In this document: piece after piece, positions 6,971-15,900 of the stretch
Position numbering within the stretch: position 1 is the stretch's first letter
Layout: every line of letters starts with the position of its first letter
Assembly (NCBI GenBank): GCA_041485385.1
Contig: JBGPJM010000065.1
Coordinates: 1 to 21,526 of the forward strand
Reading direction: 5' to 3'
Source of the DNA: JBGPJM01 sp041485385
GTDB taxonomy: Bacteria; Planctomycetota; Phycisphaerae; Phycisphaerales; UBA1924
DNA length: 21,526 nucleotides
Position numbers and translations under genes: made by a program
Notes under the pieces: generated by a model
What the model saw: the letters and a program-made list of their open reading frames with translations, nothing else
The model's database searches: none
Told to the model about the DNA's origin: nothing

Positions 6971-7016
6971 GGGGTCCGGGGTTGGGGGGCGGCGGGGCGC
7001 TCGAATGCCGGACCCC
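6971..7016. promoter_or_regulatory. 9-bp inverted repeat in the WYL regulator / amn divergent promoter region
   Basis: GGGGTCCGG (6971-6979) and CCGGACCCC (7008-7016) are exact reverse complements separated by 28 bases, 9 bases upstream of the WYL gene start. The location suits an operator for the WYL protein, or a hairpin in its 5' leader. Chance pairing is possible in such GC-rich DNA. Confidence 0.35.
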
Positions 7017-7088
7017 CGGAGCCAGAGTGTACGGGGCGGCGCAACGGGGCGGCCGCGCCTAGCGTCCCCCACCTCTGATCGATCCATC

Positions 7089-7862
7089 ATGAACACGAAG
7101 CTGGAGATCGCGAAGAACTGGCTGCCGCGCTACACCAGCACGCCCATCGACGAGATCGGTGACTACATCCTGCTCACCAACTTCCACGACTACGTGGAGC
7201 GCTTCGCGACCATGTTCAAGTGCGGCGTTCGCGGCGAGGGGCGGCCGATGCAGACGGCGACGAACACCGGCGGCCTGACCATCATCAACTTCGGCATGGG
7301 GTCGGCCAACGCCGCGACGATCATGGACCTCCTTCTGGCCCGTGCACCCAAGGGGGTGCTCTTCCTGGGCAAGTGCGGCGGGCTGAAGAAGTCGGCCGAG
7401 ATCGGGTACTTCATCCTGCCGATCGCCGCGATCCGGGGTGAGGGAACGAGCGGCGACTACCTGCCGCCGGAGGTGCCGGCGCTGCCGAGCTTCAAGCTGC
7501 ACAAGTTCGTCTCCGACCGGATCGTGGCGCGCGGGCACGAATACCGGACCGGTGTGGTGTACACAACGAACCGGCGGGTCTGGGAGTGGGATGAGGTATT
7601 CAAGAAGCGGCTCGAGGACATGTCTGCGATCGGTATCGACATGGAGACGGCCACGCTCTTTATCGTGGGGCACGTAAACCACATTTCTCGAGGAGCGTTG
7701 CTGCTCGTGTCCGATGCCCCGATGACGCCGGAGGGAGTGAAGACCGAGGTGTCGGACCGCGCGGTGACCGGGAAATACTCCCAGATCCACCTCGAGATCG
7801 GGATCGAGGCCATGACCCAGATCGGCGACATGGGCGAAACGATCAAGCACTTCACGTATTGA
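7089..7862 (+). CDS. amn: AMP nucleosidase, short single-domain form
   Basis: The 257-residue protein belongs to the nucleoside phosphorylase/hydrolase fold and matches the short AMP nucleosidases, which correspond to the catalytic domain of the longer E. coli Amn (484 aa). Visible motifs are the glycine-rich NFGMGSANAATIMDLLL, the LFLGKCGGL strand, the ribose-binding IDMETAT (Met185, Glu186) and the catalytic-type Asp209 in LLVSDAP. The expected reaction is hydrolysis of AMP to adenine and ribose 5-phosphate, part of purine salvage and adenylate control in the cytoplasm. The ATG at 7089 begins at the family's usual N-terminus (MNTKLEIAKNWLPRYT); no strong ribosome binding site is visible. 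The frame is open far upstream, but that is antisense to the WYL gene. Confidence 0.9.
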   Translation: MNTKLEIAKNWLPRYTSTPIDEIGDYILLTNFHDYVERFATMFKCGVRGEGRPMQTATNTGGLTIINFGMGSANAATIMDLLLARAPKGVLFLGKCGGLKKSAEIGYFILPIAAIRGEGTSGDYLPPEVPALPSFKLHKFVSDRIVARGHEYRTGVVYTTNRRVWEWDEVFKKRLEDMSAIGIDMETATLFIVGHVNHISRGALLLVSDAPMTPEGVKTEVSDRAVTGKYSQIHLEIGIEAMTQIGDMGETIKHFTY

Positions 7863-7912
7863 ACCGCCCCACGTCAAACCACCGTGCATCCACGGTCCGG
7901 CGCGCCGGTACC

Positions 7913-7918
7913 TATGAT
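7913..7918 (+). promoter_or_regulatory. Putative -10 box of the tetR-RND operon
   Basis: TATGAT matches five of six consensus positions in otherwise GC-rich DNA, about 36 bases before the tetR start. No good -35 box is visible at the expected distance; a 12-bp palindrome (CCGGCGCGCCGG, 7897-7908) occupies part of that space. Confidence 0.45.
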
Positions 7919-7920
7919 TA

Positions 7921-7934
7921 ACGGACTCGTCCGT
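7921..7934. promoter_or_regulatory. Perfect 6-2-6 palindrome, candidate TetR operator
   Basis: ACGGAC (7921-7926) and GTCCGT (7929-7934) are exact reverse complements around TC. The site begins two bases after the putative -10 box and ends 19 bases before the tetR ATG, so it covers the likely transcription start. This is the classical position for autorepression by a TetR regulator of its own efflux operon. Confidence 0.6.
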
Positions 7935-7953
7935 CAGGTAAATCGAGGCAACC

Positions 7954-8604
7954 ATGGCTCTGGTCGCAGCCAGGAAGAAACGGGGCCGGCCGCGCCAGCC
8001 CGGGCTGGCGGAGACCCGGCGGGAGCAGATCCTGGCCGCGGCCACGACACTCTTCGCGCGGGACGGCTTTGCCCAGACGGACCTCCAGCAGGTAGCGGAC
8101 GTGCTGGGCGTTGGGAAGGGGACGGTGTACCGGTACTTCCCGAGCAAGGGCGAGCTCTTTCTGGCGGCGGTGGACCGGGCGATGCGCCAGATGCACGAGA
8201 CCGTCACGCGGGCCGCGGACCAGAAAACCGAGCCGCTCAAGCGGCTCTCCCGGGCGATCCGGGCGTACCTGGCATTCTTTGAGGAGCACCCGAATTTCGT
8301 GGAGCTGCTCATCCAGGAGCGGGCGGCGTTCAGGGACCGCCAGAAGCCCACGTACTTCGAGCACCGGGAGCGGAATATCGAACGCTGGAAGTTCATGTTC
8401 CGCGGGCTGATCGGCGCAGGCGTGGTGCGGGAGATGCCGGTGGACCGGATCACCGACGTGCTGAGCAGCGTCGTCTACGGAACGATGTTCACCAACTTTT
8501 TCACCAGACGCGAGAAAGTGGCCCAGCGACAGGCCGAGGACATCCTGGACGTTCTGCTCCACGGGATCCTGCGCCCGCGGCCAGAGCAAGGAGGCGCGGC
8601 ATGA
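7954..8604 (+). CDS. TetR/AcrR-family transcriptional regulator of the RND efflux operon
   Basis: The 216-residue length fits the TetR family. After a basic N-terminus (KKRGRPR) comes the canonical TetR helix-turn-helix, about residues 22-68 (REQILAAATTLFARDGFAQT, then VGKGTVYRYFPSKGELFLAA). The rest is the helical ligand-binding domain, with EERAAF-like and GTMFTNFF segments typical of efflux regulators. The start has GAGG 5 bases upstream. The stop overlaps the adaptor start by ATGA at 8601-8604, showing tight translational coupling. It most likely represses the operon through the palindrome at 7921-7934 and is released by a toxic ligand; that mechanism is family knowledge plus inference. 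Confidence 0.92.
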   Translation: MALVAARKKRGRPRQPGLAETRREQILAAATTLFARDGFAQTDLQQVADVLGVGKGTVYRYFPSKGELFLAAVDRAMRQMHETVTRAADQKTEPLKRLSRAIRAYLAFFEEHPNFVELLIQERAAFRDRQKPTYFEHRERNIERWKFMFRGLIGAGVVREMPVDRITDVLSSVVYGTMFTNFFTRREKVAQRQAEDILDVLLHGILRPRPEQGGAA

Positions 8605-9734
8605 CAAGGACGCAGACCCGGTTTCTCCGGGGCGGGGCCGCCGTGTTGCTGACCACATTGACAACCAGCGGCGGCTGCTCCCGCGACGGCGGCGCGAGCG
8701 CCGGCGCCCGCCCGCCGCAGGCCTTGCCGGTGGTGGTTGCGCACGCCCAGCGTCGTGACTTCCCCGAGAAGCTGGAGGCCATCGGGCTTGTCGAGCCGGC
8801 CGCCTCGGTATTGCTCAAGCCACAGATCGAGGGGAAGCTGCTCGAGGCGAAGTTCGTTGAGGGGCAGGAGGTCAAGGCGGGCGAGCTGATGCTCGTCGTC
8901 GATCCGCGCCCGTTCGAGGCGGCGCTGCACATGGCGGAGGCGAACCTGGCCAAGGCAAAGGCCGTGGCGGGCGACGCCGCGCGCCAGGCGGAGCAGATGA
9001 AGACGGCATCGAGGGGGAGCGCGGCGTCGACGCGTGAGGTCGACCAGGCGCAGGCCGCGGCCGACGCGGCCCAGGCGGAGGTACTGGCGAGCCAGGCGCG
9101 GGTCGAGCTGGCCCAGCTGGCGCTGGAGTACTGCTCGATCCGGGCGCCGATCACCGGGCGGACGGGAACCCTGCTGGTCAAGCCGGGGACAGTGCTGAAG
9201 GCCAACGAGACGGAGCTGGTCGAGGTCAGCCAGATCGCGCCGATCAACGTTGCGTTCTCCGTGCCCGAGCGACACCTGGGCGTCATCCGGGCCCGGCAAG
9301 CCCAGGGACCGCTCCGCGTGGAAGCGACCGTGCCCGACAACGGCGGGCCGTCGGCGGTGGGCGAGCTCACTTTCATCGACAGCAAGGTCGACAGCGCCAC
9401 CGGCACCATCCGGCTGCGCGCGACGCTCCCGAACGACGATCGGCGACTCTGGCCGGGCGCGTACGTGAACGCGGCGTTGACGCTGGGCGTCCAGCGCGGC
9501 GCGGTCGTCGTGCCATCGCCCGCGGTGCAGGTCGGGCAGAAGGGCACGTACGTCTTCGTCGTGAAGGACGGCGTCGCCGAGGAGCGGCCGGTGAAGGTTG
9601 GGCGGGTGGAGCTGGAGGAAACGATCATCGCCGAGGGGCTCACCGGCGACGAGACGGTGGTGGTGGACGGGCAGCTCCGGCTCCTGCCGGGCTCGAAAGT
9701 CGAGGCGCGGGAGGCCAAGGAGACGGCTGGATGA
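8601..9734 (+). CDS. RND efflux periplasmic adaptor (MFP/HlyD family, MdtA/AcrA-like)
   Basis: The 377-residue protein is a membrane fusion protein. It begins with a hydrophobic signal segment followed by SGGC (Cys26), a plausible though non-canonical lipobox, so it is probably a lipoprotein. Next are the first beta-barrel and lipoyl half (VVVAHAQRRDFPEKLEAIG, then LLKPQIEGKLLEAKFVEGQE), an Ala-rich helical hairpin (about residues 110-175), the second lipoyl half (YCSIRAPITGRTGTLLVKPG), and the barrel and membrane-proximal domains to the end. It links the inner-membrane pump to an outer-membrane channel. Its start and stop overlap the neighbouring genes by ATGA on both sides. The outer-membrane partner is not encoded in the window. 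Confidence 0.93.
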   Translation: MTRTQTRFLRGGAAVLLTTLTTSGGCSRDGGASAGARPPQALPVVVAHAQRRDFPEKLEAIGLVEPAASVLLKPQIEGKLLEAKFVEGQEVKAGELMLVVDPRPFEAALHMAEANLAKAKAVAGDAARQAEQMKTASRGSAASTREVDQAQAAADAAQAEVLASQARVELAQLALEYCSIRAPITGRTGTLLVKPGTVLKANETELVEVSQIAPINVAFSVPERHLGVIRARQAQGPLRVEATVPDNGGPSAVGELTFIDSKVDSATGTIRLRATLPNDDRRLWPGAYVNAALTLGVQRGAVVVPSPAVQVGQKGTYVFVVKDGVAEERPVKVGRVELEETIIAEGLTGDETVVVDGQLRLLPGSKVEAREAKETAG

Positions 9735-12700
9735 GCCTGCCGCACCTGTGCATCCGCCGCCCGGTGATGACGACGCTGATCATGGTGACCGCGCTCCTGT
9801 TGGGCGTGCTGGCGTACCGAGGGCTCCCCTCCAGCGACCTGCCGAACGTGGACTTCCCGACGCTGCAGGTGTCGGCCAGCCTGCCGGGCGCCAGCCCGGA
9901 AACGATGGCCTCCAGCGTCGCCACGACCCTGGAGCGCGAGTTCTCGACAATCGCCGGGATCGACTCGATGACCTCTTCGAGCTCGCTGGGGAGCACGCAG
10001 GTGACGCTCCAGTTCAACCTGCAGCGGGACATTGACGGGGCGGCCCAGGACGTTCAGGCGGCCATCGCCCGCACGCTCAGCCGCCTGCCGCACGACATGC
10101 CCAGCCCGCCGTCGTACCGGAAGGTCAACCCGGCGGACCAGCCCGTGCTGTTCGTGGCGGTGACGTCGCCGACGCTGCCGCTGTACACGCTGGACGAATA
10201 CGCCGAGACGATGATGAGCCAGCGGATCTCCATGGTGGACGGGGTCGCGCAGGTCGTGGTCTACGGCTCCCAGAAGTACGCGGTGCGCGTGCAGCTGGAC
10301 CCACGGTCGCTGGCGACCAAGGACATCGGCATCGACGAGGTGGCCCGGGCGGTGGGCGCCGCGAACGTGAACATGCCCACCGGCTCCCTCAGCGGGCCGC
10401 ACTCGACGCTGACCGTGCAGGTCAACGGCCAGCTCACCAGCGCCGACGAATACCGGCGCGCCATCGTGGCCTACCGCGACGGCAACCCGGTGCGCCTGGA
10501 GCAACTCGGCCGGGTCATCGACAGCGTCGAGAACGACAAGACCGCGGCGTGGTTTAACGGCGACCGCGGCATCATCCTGGCGATCCAGAAGCAGCCGGGA
10601 ACCAACACGGTGGCGGTGGTCGCCGCGATCAAGAAGCTGTTGCCGAGCTTCCGCGAGACACTGCCGGCCTCGGTCTCGATCAACATCCTCTATGACCGCT
10701 CGCTGGGAATCCGCCAGTCGGTGAGCGACGTCAAGTTCACCCTCGTGCTGACCCTGGGGCTGGTGGTGATGGTGATCTTCCTGTTCCTTCGCCACCTGCG
10801 GGCGACCATCATCCCCAGCCTGGCGATGCCCCTCTCGATCATCATCACCTTCGCCGCGATGAAGCTCCTGGGATTCAGTCTGGACAACCTCTCGCTGATG
10901 GCCCTGACGCTGTGCGTCGGCTTCGTGGTCGACGACGCCATTGTGATGTTGGAGAACATCGTCCGGCACATGGAGATGGGCAAGCCCCGCCTGCAGGCGG
11001 CGCTGGACGGCTCGAAGGAAATCGGGTTCACCATCATCTCGATGACGCTGTCGCTGGTGGCGGTGTTCATACCCGTGCTGTTCATGGGCGGGCTGCTGGG
11101 CCGGCTCCTCAACGAGTTCGCGATCACCATCACGGTGGCAATCCTGGTCTCCGGGTTCGTCTCCCTCACGCTCACGCCGATGCTCTGCAGCCGCTTCCTC
11201 GGCGAGGGCGGGGATGGGCGCCGACCGGGCCGGCGCGCCCCGCACGGTCGCCTCTACGAATGGTCCGAGCGCCTGTTCGACTCGGTGACTTTGCTGTACG
11301 GCCGCACCCTGCGGACGGCGCTCCGGTGGCGGGCACTGGTGATGCTCTTCTCGCTGGGCATCCTCGCGGCGACGGGGTGGCTGTTCATGAAGGTCCCCAA
11401 GGGGTTCCTCCCCAGCGAGGACACCGGACGCCTGCTGATCACCACCGAGGCGGCCGAGGGCACCTCCTTCGACGCGATGGCCCGCTACCAGAAACAGCTC
11501 GCCGAGATCGTCCGAGCCGAGCCCATGGTGGACTCGTTCATGTCCAGCATCGGTTCCCGCGGCGGGCAGGCCACGGGCACCAACAGCGGGACGATCTTCG
11601 CGCGGCTCAAGGACCGGAGCCAGAGGAAGATGTCCGTCGACCAGATCATTGCCAAGCTGCGCCCGAAGCTCATGCAGGTACCAGGAGTGCGGGTCTACCC
11701 GCAGAACCCGCCGCCGATCCGCATCGGGGGCCAGCTCACCAAGAGCCAATACCAGTACATGCTGCAGGGTCCGGATACCGACGATCTGTACGAGTTCGGC
11801 CCGCGCCTCGCCGACAAGCTCAAGGACGTGCCGGGCTTCCTGGACGTGACGACCGATGTGCAGCTCAAGAACCCGCAGCTGGTGGTCAAGATCGACCGCG
11901 ACAAGGCCGCGGCGGTGGGCGTGACCCCGGAGCAGCTCGAGCTCGCGCTGGCGAGCTCGTTCGGTTCCCGCGACGTCACCACGATCTACGCGCCCAACAA
12001 CGATTACACGGTCATCATGGAGCTCGAGCCGGAATACCAGGCGGACCCGTCCTCCCTCGGCCTCCTCTACCTCCGGTCGAGCAACGGCCGACTCGTGCAG
12101 CTGGCGTCTGTCGCGAGCGTCTCGCGCGGCGTCGGCCCTCTGACGGTGAACCACTCCGGGCAACTGCCGGCGGTGACAGTCTCCTTCAACCTGGCGGTGG
12201 GAATGGCGCTGGGCGACGCGGTCGAGCAGGTGCGCCGGGTGGCGGCGCAGACTGTTCCCGCGACGATCTCCGGGAGTTTCCAGGGGAGCGCGCAGGTGTT
12301 CCAGTCATCGCTCCAGGGGCTGGGGCTGCTGCTCCTGGCCGCGATCCTGGTCACGTACGCGATCATGGGCATCCTCTACGAAAGCTTCATCCACCCCATC
12401 ACGATCCTCTCGGCGCTGCCGTTCGCGGGCTTCGGAGCCTTGGCGACGCTGATGCTCTTCCGGATGGAGATGAGCCTGTACGCGTTCGTGGGCGTGATCA
12501 TGCTGGTGGGGCTGGTGAAGAAGAACGGCATCATGATGGTCGATTTCGCGATCCATGCCCAGAGAGATGGATTGCCGGCGGTGGAGGCGATCCACAAGGC
12601 GTGCCTGGTGCGCTTCCGGCCGATCATGATGACGACGATGGCGGCACTCATGGGGACGCTGCCGATCGCGCTGGGACTGGGGGCCGGGGCGGAGTCACGC

Positions 12701-12928
12701 CGGCCGCTGGGCGCGGCGGTGGTGGGCGGCCTGATCTTCTCACAGCTCGTGACGCTCTACGCAACGCCGGTCTTCTTTGTGTACCTCGATTCGCTGCGGC
12801 ACCTGGGACGGAATCGGGCCAGGCGCGCCGGCGGAGACAACGGGCAGCACGCTCCCCGCCTCGAATCCATTGAGCCGGCGCCGGCGGCGCTGGAGGTCGC
12901 CCGAGCGGCTGGCGGCGGGGCCGCATAG
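9731..12928 (+). CDS. RND efflux permease, HAE1 family (MdtB/MdtC-like)
   Basis: The 1065-residue length is right for a full RND pump. The N-terminus (LCIRRPVMTTLIMVTALLLG) is transmembrane helix 1. PGASPETMASSV and VNPADQP are typical of the porter domain of the MdtB/MdtC group. The proton-relay residues are present: Asp401-Asp402 in GFVVDDAIVMLEN, Lys931 in VGLVKKNGIMMVDF and Arg963 in RFRPIMMTT. The two halves show the usual internal duplication, each with a large periplasmic loop. It exports lipophilic or toxic compounds using the proton gradient; specificity cannot be read. Only one permease gene is present, unlike the two-permease E. coli mdtABC. It overlaps the adaptor stop by ATGA and ends 37 bases before the convergent hrpA stop. 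Confidence 0.95.
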   Translation: MSLPHLCIRRPVMTTLIMVTALLLGVLAYRGLPSSDLPNVDFPTLQVSASLPGASPETMASSVATTLEREFSTIAGIDSMTSSSSLGSTQVTLQFNLQRDIDGAAQDVQAAIARTLSRLPHDMPSPPSYRKVNPADQPVLFVAVTSPTLPLYTLDEYAETMMSQRISMVDGVAQVVVYGSQKYAVRVQLDPRSLATKDIGIDEVARAVGAANVNMPTGSLSGPHSTLTVQVNGQLTSADEYRRAIVAYRDGNPVRLEQLGRVIDSVENDKTAAWFNGDRGIILAIQKQPGTNTVAVVAAIKKLLPSFRETLPASVSINILYDRSLGIRQSVSDVKFTLVLTLGLVVMVIFLFLRHLRATIIPSLAMPLSIIITFAAMKLLGFSLDNLSLMALTLCVGFVVDDAIVMLENIVRHMEMGKPRLQAALDGSKEIGFTIISMTLSLVAVFIPVLFMGGLLGRLLNEFAITITVAILVSGFVSLTLTPMLCSRFLGEGGDGRRPGRRAPHGRLYEWSERLFDSVTLLYGRTLRTALRWRALVMLFSLGILAATGWLFMKVPKGFLPSEDTGRLLITTEAAEGTSFDAMARYQKQLAEIVRAEPMVDSFMSSIGSRGGQATGTNSGTIFARLKDRSQRKMSVDQIIAKLRPKLMQVPGVRVYPQNPPPIRIGGQLTKSQYQYMLQGPDTDDLYEFGPRLADKLKDVPGFLDVTTDVQLKNPQLVVKIDRDKAAAVGVTPEQLELALASSFGSRDVTTIYAPNNDYTVIMELEPEYQADPSSLGLLYLRSSNGRLVQLASVASVSRGVGPLTVNHSGQLPAVTVSFNLAVGMALGDAVEQVRRVAAQTVPATISGSFQGSAQVFQSSLQGLGLLLLAAILVTYAIMGILYESFIHPITILSALPFAGFGALATLMLFRMEMSLYAFVGVIMLVGLVKKNGIMMVDFAIHAQRDGLPAVEAIHKACLVRFRPIMMTTMAALMGTLPIALGLGAGAESRRPLGAAVVGGLIFSQLVTLYATPVFFVYLDSLRHLGRNRARRAGGDNGQHAPRLESIEPAPAALEVARAAGGGAA

Positions 12929-12965
12929 ACCCGCCGAGGCGCGGGCCGCTGCGACTTTCGACCAG

Positions 12966-15900
12966 TCAAGAACGCGAGGCCGCGCCGGGCGCCGGTGCCT
13001 GGTGCTTCTTCCACAACACATCGAGCTCGGCAACGATCGCGGACGAGGCAGGCGACACTCGCCCGCCGGCATCGGACTCCGCGCCGAAGAGTCCGACCCG
13101 CAGTTCCTCGAGCATCCACCGGTACTGCTCAATCAAGGGCGGCATGATCCCCGGGCGCATCGCCCATTCGCCGGCGTCGACATTGACCGCTGGCGCCGCC
13201 CGCCGGGCCTGCGGGAGCGGCGCGGCGGCGCGGCGCTTGTGGTCGCCCGATTTCCCCCTCGCCGCCCCGGATTCACCCGCCGTTTCGCCCGCTGCCGCGC
13301 CCAAGGCCCGCGCCGCCGACATCGAGGCCGCGACCCAGCCCGTGAACCGCTTCCAGTGCGGGGCCACGTCGCTCAACGCCCGCGTCTCCACCCGCGAGCC
13401 GCCCTCGCGGAGAGTGAACAGGCGCTCGCGGGCGGATTCGACGTACCGCGGGTAATGCCGAACCCGCTCCCACGGCAGCAACAGCAGGAACCCCCGCGGC
13501 ATGAGGTACGCGGCGTGCTCGCGGATATCGGCGATGCTGTCGGCCCAGAGCCGCGGCGTGCCGCCGGCGAGACGTTGGGCGATCTTGAACCTCGCCTCCA
13601 GCATGCGAGCGACCGCCTCGCCAACCTCCCTGGTGGCGCTCGGCAGCCGGCCACGAAGCTCCACAAGCCGCCGCTCGAACTCCTCGCCGTCGCCCACCGC
13701 GGGCTGACCGGACGTGAACACGCGATCGGCGATCAGCGCGGACACGGAGTTCCGGAGCTGCCGGGGCGTACCGAGCTGCCCGAACTGGCGCACCATGTCC
13801 CCCCATTGCGGCAAGGCTTGGACGTAGTGCTCAAGCTCGTCGCGGCAGCCGACCTCGAAGAGCCGGCGCACACCCAGGAGGGTTTGCGCGCCCGCCTCCC
13901 GTGGGGATTCCACCAGCGCGAGCGACGCCGAATCTCCCGCATCGACCAACGCCGGGTACATCGCCGCGCCCGCGCCGCCCAACTCCACCTCCACGCGCTC
14001 CGGCAGCCGCCCGAAGTCCCAGCTCTCCACACCCTCCCGTTGGAAGCGCCCTCGGCTCTGTGCAGCGTGCGCCCTGCGGAGTCTCCCCTCAAGGCGCGCC
14101 ATCAGCTCCGTCACGTCTCGCCCCGCGCCCAACTCCGCGCTGCGCTCGTCAACCACGCGGATGCGCATCCGCAGGTGCGCCGGCAGCGCCTTGAACGACC
14201 AGGCGCCAGGGTCGATCGAGACGCCATACAGCACCTCGATCGCCTCGCTGAGCCCCTCGCCAAGTGAACCCTCGCCGAAGCACAGAACCGCGGCACACGC
14301 CGCGGCGACATCCGCGGCAGCCGCCTTGACCTCGACAAGCGACCGGCGCGCTTTCGGCAGGATCTTGATGAGCCCCTGGACAAGATCTGGGAGCATCCCG
14401 GAGACAAGCCACGCGGCCCGCTCGGGCGTCAGCCGCGGCAGCCCCGTCAGCGGCACGGTCAACGTGACGCCGTCGTCGTCCTTCCCCGGCGAAAGCGCAT
14501 ATCGAATCGGGCACACGATCGGAGAACCGCTCTCGCCAAGCTCCAGCGAATCAGGGAAGAGCAACGGATCGAGAGCAACCCGCGCCTCCGGCCGAAGCAG
14601 CTCCCCAAGGGGCAGCATCAACACACGCGGATCGGACGCCTCCGCCTCCGCACACCACGCCCGCAGCGACGCGGGATCACACACACGCCCCGGGATCCGC
14701 CCGTCAAACCACGCGGCCAGCTCCTCGTCCGCAACGAGAACCCCGGGCCGCCGCAGCTTCGCCACCGCCTGCTGCGCCGCCTCCCGCACACCCCGGTTGT
14801 GCTCCATGAACAGCGCGGCCAACTCCCACTTCGCCCGAACCAGCCCATCGAGAATCAGCAGGGCCCGGGCAGCCTTCGGATCGACGCCGGCGATCGCCGC
14901 CCGCCGCCGCGGCACCACGACAATGCCGCTCATCGTGACCCGCTCCCACGCGCTGGGCTCGCCGGTCGCCGGATCCAGGTGCTGATCCGAGAGCTGCCGG
15001 CGGAACATGTGCCCGGCCAGCTCCTCGATCCACTCCGGCTCGATACGCGCGACGGTCCGCGCATACAGGCGGGTCGTGTGCACCAGCTCCGCAGCCATGA
15101 TCCACCGCGGCGCCTTCCTGAACAGCACGGAGCCCGGGAAGATCTGCACGCTCCCCGCCCGCGCCGAGCGGTAATCAAACGAGCCCCCGTCCGCCTCCCG
15201 GCACGCAACACTGCTGATCAGCCCCGTCAGCAGCGCGCGGTGGATGGCGTCCTCCGAAGCCGGCCGCTCATTCAGCCGCAGATCGATCTCCTCCGCGATC
15301 CCGGCGAGCTGATCCAGCAGCTCCCCCCACTCCCGCATCCGCGCCGGCGACAGGAAATGGTCGCGGCACCACCCCACCAGCGCGCCGTACGCCAGACCCC
15401 CGGCCGCGTGCTGAAACTGATCCCACACCCGAAGCAACGTCAGAAAATCGCTCGACTCATGCCGGAAGACCTCCTGGGCACGATCGGCGTTCTCCTGCCG
15501 GCCCATCGGGCGCTCCCGTGGATCCTGAATGGAGAGCACCGCGGCCAGCACCAGCACCTCGCGCAGCGACCCCTCGGTGTCCGCCGCGAGCAGCATCCGC
15601 GCAACGCGCGGCTCCACCGGCACACGCGCCATCCGCGCCCCGACGGCCGTGAGCGCACCACGCGCATCCGGCGCATCGATCGCCCCCAGCTCAAACAGCG
15701 TCTCGAACGCATCCTCCAGCGAGCGAGGATCTGGCGGGTCCAGAAACGGGAACTCATCCACGGGCCCCAGGTCCAGCGCCCGCATTTGCAGCACCACGCT
15801 CGCCAGGTTGGTCCGCCGGATCTCCGGGTCCGTGAACCTCGGGCGCGAGGCGTATGACTCCTCGCTGTACAGCCGCACGCAGACGCCCGGCGCTGTCCGC

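Noticed and set aside
6075..7088. Upstream extension of the amn frame (nearly 340 codons)
   Set aside because: It is antisense to the WYL regulator and has no family match; the AMP nucleosidase homology begins at 7089.
8501..12163. 1220-codon open frame on the minus strand, antisense to the adaptor and permease genes
   Set aside because: It is His/Arg/Asp-rich without any domain and mirrors the high GC third positions of the real RND genes; no ribosome binding site.
12777..15857. Long plus-strand open frames (496 and 352 codons) opposite hrpA
   Set aside because: Arg/Pro/His-rich shadow translations of the well-supported helicase gene.
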